In this document: one piece after another, positions 58,965-64,000 of the stretch
Layout: each line of letters opens with the position of its first letter
Position numbering within the stretch: position 1 is the first letter of the stretch
Source: Methylomonas sp. LW13
GTDB lineage: Bacteria > Pseudomonadota > Gammaproteobacteria > Methylococcales > Methylomonadaceae
Length of the DNA stretch: 64,000 nucleotides
Assembly: GCF_016865255.1 (NCBI RefSeq)
Contig: NZ_CP033381.1
Span: forward strand, 3,534,001-3,598,000
Direction of reading: 5' to 3'
Program-made: the position numbers and the translations under genes
The notes under the pieces: generated by a model
Told to the model about the DNA's origin: nothing
What the model saw: only the letters and a program-made list of their open reading frames with translations
Database searches by the model: none

Positions 58965-59867
58965 ATGAAACAGACCACATCCCTAAGCCATAAACTTGCG
59001 CGAGCCGCATGTGCGGCCTTCCTCTGGCTAACCGCCGCCGCGCCGGCCCATGCCGCCGGTCCGAGCCGCATCGTCTCGGTCGGCGGCGCGTTGACCGAAA
59101 TCGTCTATGCGCTAGGCGGCGCCGAGCGCCTGGTCGGCGTCGACAGCACCAGCCTGATGCCGGCCGAAGCCAAGACGCTGCCGCAAGTCGGTTATATGCG
59201 CACACTGTCGGCCGAAGGCGTGCTGTCGCTACGCCCCGACCTGCTGCTGGCCAGCGCCCACGCCGGGCCGCCGGCGGTGCTGGAGCAATTGCGCGCGGCC
59301 GGCGTGCGCATTGAAACGTTACCCGAAGACTATTCCGCCGCCGGCATTGCCGCCAAAATAGGCGCCGTTGCCGCCTTGCTGGAACAGCTCGAACGCGGCC
59401 GGGAACTGGCCGATCAAGTGCAAGCCGACTTCGATCGACTGGCGCAATGGCGCGCGCAAAGCCGTGAACACCCCAAAGTGCTGTTTTTGATGGCGGTCGC
59501 CCACGGCGCGCCGCTGGCCTCAGGTCGCGGCACCGCCGCCGACGTGGTGTTAACGCTGGCCGGCGCCGCCAACGCCGCCGGCGAACTGCAAGGCAACAAA
59601 CCGATAGGCACGGAGGCAATGGTCGCCGCCGCGCCGGACGTGATTTTGTTGACCGACGTCGCCGCCAACGCCATCGGCGGTCTGGAGGCGTTCTACCGGC
59701 AACCCGGCATCGCCCACACCCCAGCCGGCCGGCAACGTAAAGTCTTTATCGTAGATACCCTGGCCTTGCTCGGCTTTGGCTTACACAGCGGTCAGGCGGT
59801 GCTGGAACTGGCCGAACGGCTGCACGGCGAACCGGCAGTTGCCGCCGACGCAGGGGCAGGCCGATGA
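58965..59867 (+). CDS. hmuT: Heme ABC transporter periplasmic binding protein HmuT
   Basis: The 300-residue protein has a signal peptide (AACAAFLWLTAAAPAHA) and a type III binding fold (RIVSVGGALTEIVYALGGAERLVGVDS). The Tyr of VGYMRTLSAEGVLSL is at the usual heme-ligand position. It delivers heme to HmuUV. The stop overlaps the hmuU start (ATGA). Confidence 0.93.
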   Translation: MKQTTSLSHKLARAACAAFLWLTAAAPAHAAGPSRIVSVGGALTEIVYALGGAERLVGVDSTSLMPAEAKTLPQVGYMRTLSAEGVLSLRPDLLLASAHAGPPAVLEQLRAAGVRIETLPEDYSAAGIAAKIGAVAALLEQLERGRELADQVQADFDRLAQWRAQSREHPKVLFLMAVAHGAPLASGRGTAADVVLTLAGAANAAGELQGNKPIGTEAMVAAAPDVILLTDVAANAIGGLEAFYRQPGIAHTPAGRQRKVFIVDTLALLGFGLHSGQAVLELAERLHGEPAVAADAGAGR

Positions 59868-60958
59868 CCGTCCATGCCGCGATGGCGACGGCCGGACCGC
59901 GTCTTCGGCTAAAACCGACCTTGAGCCGCGCCGGCCTGTGCTGGATGCTGGCATTGCTGCTGGTCGCCGTAGCCTTGGCCGCTCTGGGCAGCGGCGCGGT
60001 CGCCATCTCGGCCGGCCAGGCCGTCGCCATCGTCGCCGACCGCTTCGGTATCGCCCTGCCCTGGCCGTTCGGCGCCGACCAGCAAGCGGTGTTGCTGGCG
60101 ATCCGCGCGCCGCGCCTGGTGTTGGGTTTGCTGGTCGGCGGCGCCTTGGCCGCGTCCGGCGCGGCGATGCAGGGCTTGTTCCGCAATCCGCTGGCCGATC
60201 CGGCCTTGATCGGCGTTTCCAGCGGCGCGGCGCTGTCTGCGGTGGCGGTCATCGTGTTGCGCGACAGCCTGTTCGGCACAGTGGCCGGCGTATTCGGCGC
60301 CTATTTATTGCCGCTCGCGGCCATCGCCGGCGGTTTTGGGGTCAGTTGGCTGGTATACCGGCTGGCCGACAGCGGCGACCGGCTGGACGTGGCCTCGCTG
60401 CTGTTGTCCGGCATCGCCATCAACGCGCTGGCCGGCTCGGCCACCGGCTTGCTGGTCTATCTGGCCGACGACGACCAGTTGCGCAGCTTGACCTTCTGGA
60501 GCCTGGGCAGCCTGAACGGCGCCGGTTGGGACGGCGTTGCCATCGGCGCGCCGTTTTTACTCGCCAATCTGCTGCTGTTGCCGTGGCTGGCCGATGCCTT
60601 GAACGCCTTGTTGCTCGGCGAAGCCGAAGCCGGCCATCTGGGTTTTCCGGTCGAACGCATCAAAACCGGCGTGGTGGCCTTGGTAGCGCTCGGCGTCGGC
60701 GCGGCGGTGGCCTTGTCCGGCGTGATCGGCTTCGTCGGTCTGGTGGTGCCGCATCTATTGCGGCTGGCGTTGGGGCCGGACCACCGCTGGCTGTTGCCGG
60801 CGTCGGCGCTGCTCGGCGCCTTGCTGTTGATCTGTGCCGATTATCTGGCCCGCAGTTTGGCGGCGCCGGCCGAAATCCCGATCGGCATCGTCACCGGCCT
60901 GCTCGGCAGTCCGTTTTTTCTGTGGCTGCTGTTCCGCCAAAAACTAATGGGCCATTGA
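59864..60958 (+). CDS. hmuU: Heme ABC transporter permease HmuU
   Basis: The 364-residue FecCD/BtuC-type permease has about ten membrane segments and the family motifs GGALAASGAAMQGLFRNPLADPALIGVSSGAALSAV and FVGLVVPHLLRLALGPDHRWLLPAS. It forms the inner-membrane channel. It overlaps hmuT by 4 bp and hmuV follows by one base. Confidence 0.94.
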   Translation: MTVHAAMATAGPRLRLKPTLSRAGLCWMLALLLVAVALAALGSGAVAISAGQAVAIVADRFGIALPWPFGADQQAVLLAIRAPRLVLGLLVGGALAASGAAMQGLFRNPLADPALIGVSSGAALSAVAVIVLRDSLFGTVAGVFGAYLLPLAAIAGGFGVSWLVYRLADSGDRLDVASLLLSGIAINALAGSATGLLVYLADDDQLRSLTFWSLGSLNGAGWDGVAIGAPFLLANLLLLPWLADALNALLLGEAEAGHLGFPVERIKTGVVALVALGVGAAVALSGVIGFVGLVVPHLLRLALGPDHRWLLPASALLGALLLICADYLARSLAAPAEIPIGIVTGLLGSPFFLWLLFRQKLMGH

Positions 60959-60959
60959 C

Positions 60960-61775
60960 ATGCTGCAAGCCATAGACCTGAGCCTGCGCGTCGGCGCGAA
61001 AACCTTGCTGGACGGCGTGACGCTGGCACTGCGCCCCGGCGAAGTACTGGCCGTGGCCGGCCCGAACGGCGCCGGCAAATCCAGCCTGCTGCGGGCCATC
61101 AGCGGCGAGCTGGCGCCGTTCGCCGGCCTGGTGACGATGAACGGCCGGCCGCTGGCGGAATGGCCGCCGCAACAGGCGGCCTTGCTGCGCGGCGTATTGC
61201 CGCAAAGTGCCGGGCTGGCATTCCGCTTCACGGTGCGCGACGTGGCCTTGATGGGCCGCAGCCCGCAACGCAAAACCCACAGCGCCGCGCGAAACCGGGC
61301 CATCGCCGAACACGCGCTGGCGATGACCGATACCGGCCATCTGGCCGAACGCATCTACACCACGCTGTCCGGCGGCGAACGCCAACGGGTGCAACTGGCG
61401 CGGGTGCTGGCGCAAATCTGGGAACCGCAAGACCCGCTGCACCGCTATTTATTGCTGGACGAACCCACCTCGGCGCTGGACCTGGCCCACCAGCACGCGG
61501 TGTTGGCCATCGCCCGCCGCTTCGCCGACCAACAACAGGCCGGGGTCCTGGCGGTATTGCACGACCTGAACCTGGCTGCGCTTTACGCCGACCGCATCGC
61601 CCTGCTGCACCAAGGCCGGCTCGCCGCCATCGGCACACCGGCGCAAACCCTGAACAGCGAGCTGATCCGGCAAGTGTTCGCTTACCCGGTCAGCATCGCC
61701 AGCCATCCGCAAATTCCGGCGGTGCCGTTGGTGATTCCGCGGCGGCAAGTGGCGCCAGGCGTTCAAGAGCGATGA
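60960..61775 (+). CDS. hmuV: Heme ABC transporter ATPase HmuV
   Basis: The 271-residue ATPase has Walker A GPNGAGKSSLL, signature LSGGERQRVQ, Walker B LLLDEPTSALD and a His switch (LAVLHDLNL). It drives heme import through HmuU. It is the last gene of the locus, followed by a MITE-like repeat. Confidence 0.94.
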   Translation: MLQAIDLSLRVGAKTLLDGVTLALRPGEVLAVAGPNGAGKSSLLRAISGELAPFAGLVTMNGRPLAEWPPQQAALLRGVLPQSAGLAFRFTVRDVALMGRSPQRKTHSAARNRAIAEHALAMTDTGHLAERIYTTLSGGERQRVQLARVLAQIWEPQDPLHRYLLLDEPTSALDLAHQHAVLAIARRFADQQQAGVLAVLHDLNLAALYADRIALLHQGRLAAIGTPAQTLNSELIRQVFAYPVSIASHPQIPAVPLVIPRRQVAPGVQER

Positions 61776-61778
61776 GTT

Positions 61779-61891
61779 ATTAGCCGGGCCCTCGAATACC
61801 GTTCGCCCTGAGCTTGTCGAAGGGCGCACCGACCTGGCTTAGCCGAGCTCGGCCCGAACGGAATACCCGTGCTCAATAGGGCAGGGTGAAT
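61779..61891. repeat. MITE-like dispersed repeat, copy 3
   Basis: It starts TATTAGCCGGGCCCT three bases after the hmuV stop and ends TAGGGCAGGGTGAA, variants of the shared ends. The interior CCGTTCGCCCTGAGCTTGTC, GAAGGGC and CTCGGCCCGAACGGAATACCCG are the best-preserved copy of the core. Confidence 0.7.
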
Positions 61892-62266
61892 CGTCAGCCA
61901 TGCGGCAGGCATTCGATTACCCCGGAATACCCGGTTTAGCGGGTTCGGAGGAAGACGTTAACAACTCCGCCACGGAGGGCGGCACCTTACGATTCGATGC
62001 TGCAGATTCTTCGGCATGGCGATGGTGTTATTGGAGGTAAAATCGAATAAACTGGCAGCGGACACTAGCCCGGTTGCAATCGGTCGATCCAGTGGTTCAA
62101 AGACGCCGATTGCTCCGTTATCGGTCATTAGTTTCGGTTGCCGAATGGTATATCGACAGGAAAATTACATGCTGACCCATCAGTTATTGAAAATATTGAA
62201 AAAATGAGTATTAGCTTGGCGATATACGGAAACCGCTTAACAACTGGTTAGGGAATAGAGATCGCA
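61892..62266. other. Intergenic DNA, no supported gene
   Basis: A 63-codon plus-strand frame (62016-62207) has no ribosome site. GTTAGGG at 62247-62253, shortly before the HNH gene, is a 6-of-7 match to the attC end motif GTTRRRY. Confidence 0.35.
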
Positions 62267-62983
62267 ATGAAATGTATATTCTGTGGGTATAGTGGAAGCA
62301 CAAAATCAGTTTCCCATATAGTTCCAGAATCTCTGGGTGGAAAACATTCACCTTCCGCAAATAGCGGTGTAACTTGCGATTCTTGTAACCAATATTTTGG
62401 CCAAAAAGTCGAATCAAAGGCTTTAAATAGCTTTCCTTTTATTGGGTTTAGAGTGCTTTCGGGAGTTCCGACCAAAAAAGGAAAAGTATCAAATTTTATG
62501 GGTACCGCAGGAAGAATATTTGGCACCGGAAAATTTGGAGTTGTAGCGCTTGAACCCCTAAACAAAGAAATTCAGTCAAAGGTTCTTTCTGGTGAGAAAA
62601 CTCAGTTTAGAGTAATTGCTGAGGTCACAGAGCCTCTACCAGTCTGTAGATTGCTTATAAAAATGGGGCTGGAACAACTTGGTAGTCATTTTCATGAAGT
62701 CGCAATATCTGAACGAATGAATGCAGCTCGAGACTTCGCAAGAAGGCCAAAACGCGGAAGCAGTTGGTGGTTTATTTTAAGAAGTAATCCTGAAGAACTC
62801 TTTAATGAAAGTTCAGCAAAGTTTGAATCAGCAATTGAAATTGCAGAGCATCAAGGTATTTTAATGGCTACCCTAAAGCTGCCCGGCATCTCCACAATTA
62901 CCCCGTTGGAAAGTGAAGTTATACCACCCAATAAAAGTGAATTGGCAGAGCCAGAGTACCGAATTATTTGGGCGCAATGTTGA
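62267..62983 (+). CDS. HNH endonuclease-like protein, AT-rich, possible cassette gene
   Basis: The 238-residue protein begins with a CxxC (MKCIFCGYSG), then SHIVPESLGGKHS and CDSCNQYFGQKVES, the zinc-finger HNH pattern. The remaining 180 residues match no domain I know. Base composition is clearly more AT-rich than the GC-rich heme genes before it, which suggests transfer. Codon and context fit a cassette: an attC-like half site starts 5 bp after the stop. Confidence 0.72.
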   Translation: MKCIFCGYSGSTKSVSHIVPESLGGKHSPSANSGVTCDSCNQYFGQKVESKALNSFPFIGFRVLSGVPTKKGKVSNFMGTAGRIFGTGKFGVVALEPLNKEIQSKVLSGEKTQFRVIAEVTEPLPVCRLLIKMGLEQLGSHFHEVAISERMNAARDFARRPKRGSSWWFILRSNPEELFNESSAKFESAIEIAEHQGILMATLKLPGISTITPLESEVIPPNKSELAEPEYRIIWAQC

Positions 62984-62988
62984 ACTGT

Positions 62989-63011
62989 GCCTAACAAAGC
63001 CATCAAACGGA
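62989..63011. repeat. attC-like half site after the HNH gene
   Basis: The start GCCTAACAAAGCC followed by ATCAAACGGA matches the left half of many integron attC sites (RYYYAAC core, then TCAA.CGGA). The matching right half with GTTRRRY is not found; the sequence then enters a hairpin repeat. It is a possible relic. Confidence 0.5.
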
Positions 63012-63025
63012 TGGTTTTTAAGTCC

Positions 63026-63092
63026 GGTAGGGTGGGCACGGGGTTTTGTGCCCACGCGGATTTGAATGGTGGGCAATTTTGCCCACCCTACC
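63026..63092. repeat. Palindromic dispersed repeat
   Basis: Inverted arms GGTAGGGTGGGCA (63026-63038) and TGCCCACCCTACC (63080-63092) are perfect; inner GTGGGCA/TGCCCAC copies add nested hairpins. Confidence 0.75.
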
Positions 63093-63123
63093 TCTGCTCG
63101 CAACATGCGCTGGAGTAGGCTGC

Positions 63124-63192
63124 CGGTGAGCTTGCGAACCGCACCGTTCGCGAAACGGTAGAATTTACTCCTTGCGGTTCGTTACCTCACCG
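63124..63192. repeat. Imperfect inverted repeat with inner hairpin
   Basis: Outer arms of 20 bases (CGGTGAG...GAACCGCA and TGCGGTTC...CTCACCG) match at about 17 positions, and an inner ACCGTT/AACGGT hairpin sits between them. Confidence 0.5.
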
Positions 63193-63218
63193 CTAGCCGC
63201 GAACCTCCGATCTTTTCA

Positions 63219-63326
63219 CAGCAGGCCCGGCGCATACCCGCCGAAACCGGCAGCGACACGACGCTGCCAACCGTCGAAGTTAAAGCGCAAGCCGCAGGCG
63301 ATCAGGTGCCTGGGACGAATGTTTAA
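63219..63326 (+). pseudogene. Possible remnant of a TonB-dependent receptor N-terminus
   Basis: The frame reads AETGSDTTLPTVEVKAQAAG, typical of the start of siderophore-type receptors (LPTVEVKA), then stops at 63324. A further unrelated-frame stretch follows. No full receptor is present, so this looks like a fragment left after deletion. The evidence is a short motif only. Confidence 0.35.
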
Positions 63327-63652
63327 ATCTGCTCGGCTTCGATATACCTTTCGAGACGGGCAAATACAAGATTGGTTATTCAGTCGAAGCCTTGGCTGCT
63401 GCAAAACTAAGCAAACAAGACCTACCGCATAATATGAGTTGACACCAAGCGAGAACTTCCTTAAAGTCCACTCAGCCTTCGCGCAGAAGGCGTATTGCCA
63501 GCCATGTCTCCTGACTAGCCAGCCCTCACGGTGCTAATCAATTCATCCAGGGGACCTTATGACCATATCATTTTTTGCTAGCCGCCATTTCGTTTCCGGC
63601 TTTCTTACTAAAGCCGCAAAGTCCATCCAACAGCTGATTTTTAGCTCGACGT

Positions 63653-63786
63653 TATTAACCCAGCCCTTAAACACCGTTCGCCTCAATGCCCTGGAGGGTA
63701 CTTTGCCTGTCGAAGGGCCAACCCGCTCACGCTTCGACGCGCTCAGCCCGAACTGGGCGCCAAGGATAAATAGGACCGGGTTAATA
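63653..63786. repeat. MITE-like dispersed repeat, copy 4
   Basis: Inverted ends TATTAACCCAGCCCTTA and TAGGACCGGGTTAATA frame 134 bp with the core pieces CCGTTCGCCTCAATG, CTGTCGAAGGGC and GCTCAGCCCGAACTGGG. A 77-codon frame (63559-63792) across it is not a gene. Confidence 0.75.
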
Positions 63787-63846
63787 GCCTAAGCGGCCCA
63801 ACGAAACGCTTCGCTGTCAAACATCGAAATTCGATAGGCAAGACGC

Positions 63847-64000
63847 ATGTTCTCGACGAATCTTTATCGTGCGGAAGCCATGGCAGCGCAGACCGGACGC
63901 TTGGAAGGCGACATCCTGCTGGCGAGATCCTGGTCGTCGTGGCTGGTATTCACGATTGTGTTGACGCTGGTCGCCGCAACCGTTTTATTTATCAGCTTTG
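63847..64000 (+). CDS. HlyD-family secretion adaptor (N-terminus only, cut by window edge)
   Basis: It starts at the ATG at 63847 (MFSTNLYRAEAMAAQTGRL) and runs open to the edge (51 codons). A short cytoplasmic head with FxxEAxxAQ pattern, then a membrane helix (WLVFTIVLTLVAATVLFIS), is the start of CvaA/HlyD-type membrane-fusion proteins that pair with peptidase-containing ABC exporters for bacteriocin-type peptides. Confidence 0.75.
   Translation, partial: MFSTNLYRAEAMAAQTGRLEGDILLARSWSSWLVFTIVLTLVAATVLFISF

Noticed and set aside
59776-60975. 399-codon plus-strand frame
   Set aside because: It overlaps hmuT/hmuU in another frame and is Arg-rich, as expected for GC-rich shadow frames.
62016-62207. 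63-codon plus-strand frame after the heme operon
   Set aside because: No ribosome site before the start and no domain; probably random in repeat-rich DNA.
63172-63432. 86-codon plus-strand frame
   Set aside because: It overlaps an inverted repeat and the possible receptor fragment, which is in another frame.
63559-63792. 77-codon plus-strand frame
   Set aside because: Most of it is the MITE-like repeat copy 4.

Overview
The window looks like a chromosomal segment of a gammaproteobacterium, most likely a Methylomonas-like methanotroph (Methylococcales). This is an inference from protein style, moderate GC, many cyclic-di-GMP proteins, a bacteriophytochrome, a pyruvate:ferredoxin oxidoreductase and typical dispersed palindromic repeats. 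No methane-oxidation gene, rRNA, tRNA or CRISPR array was seen. Both ends cut genes: a HAMP/PAS sensor on the left and an HlyD-type secretion adaptor on the right.

Layout. 1-6.8 kb (minus strand): a receiver-domain protein with a membrane sensor, a two-amidase-domain protein paired with a membrane protein, and an M14-family deacylase. 7-7.6 kb: an orphan Imm51 immunity-type gene and a palindrome cluster. 7.6-14.1 kb (minus): nifJ, translationally coupled to a dihydroorotate-dehydrogenase-like gene, then DUF4186 and a GCS2-type ligase. 14.4-17.9 kb (minus): small proteins and an L,D-transpeptidase. 18.3-20.5 kb (plus): ATP-grasp, DUF2905, hydrolase and rubredoxin. 20.5-26.4 kb (minus): a glycine-zipper protein, HflC/HflK and a GAF-GGDEF-EAL protein. 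26.6-32.3 kb: peroxiredoxin, CorA, a lipoprotein and a Na+/K+-ATPase-like P-type pump. 32.4-38.6 kb: a short flagellin with a coiled-coil companion, MlaA, a GspE/PilB-type ATPase, an unlisted 51-residue protein and a YebC-family regulator. 38.8-45.5 kb (minus): heme oxygenase, a bacteriophytochrome GGDEF-EAL and a membrane PAS-GGDEF-EAL protein. 46-50.3 kb: a DUF2076 protein, an exported KatG and divergent OxyR.

50.5-61.8 kb is the most coherent system: a heme/iron acquisition locus behind a strong Fur box. The order is small gene, hemP, tonB, exbB, exbD, a perfect 24-bp inverted repeat, a TonB-dependent heme-type receptor, small gene, a VPLPA-CTERM exported protein, hmuS, hutZ, hmuT, hmuU, hmuV. 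The expected flow is outer-membrane heme import powered by TonB-ExbBD, periplasmic capture by HmuT, ABC import by HmuUV, and cytoplasmic handling by HmuS and HutZ. The VPLPA-CTERM protein and the two small genes have no standard role in such loci and are the best candidates for something undescribed.

61.8-63.8 kb is accessory DNA: copies of a MITE-like repeat flank an AT-rich HNH gene that is followed at once by an attC-like half site (possible integron-cassette relic), hairpin repeats and a possible receptor-gene fragment. All functional calls come from reading the sequence and family knowledge; no database search was run.
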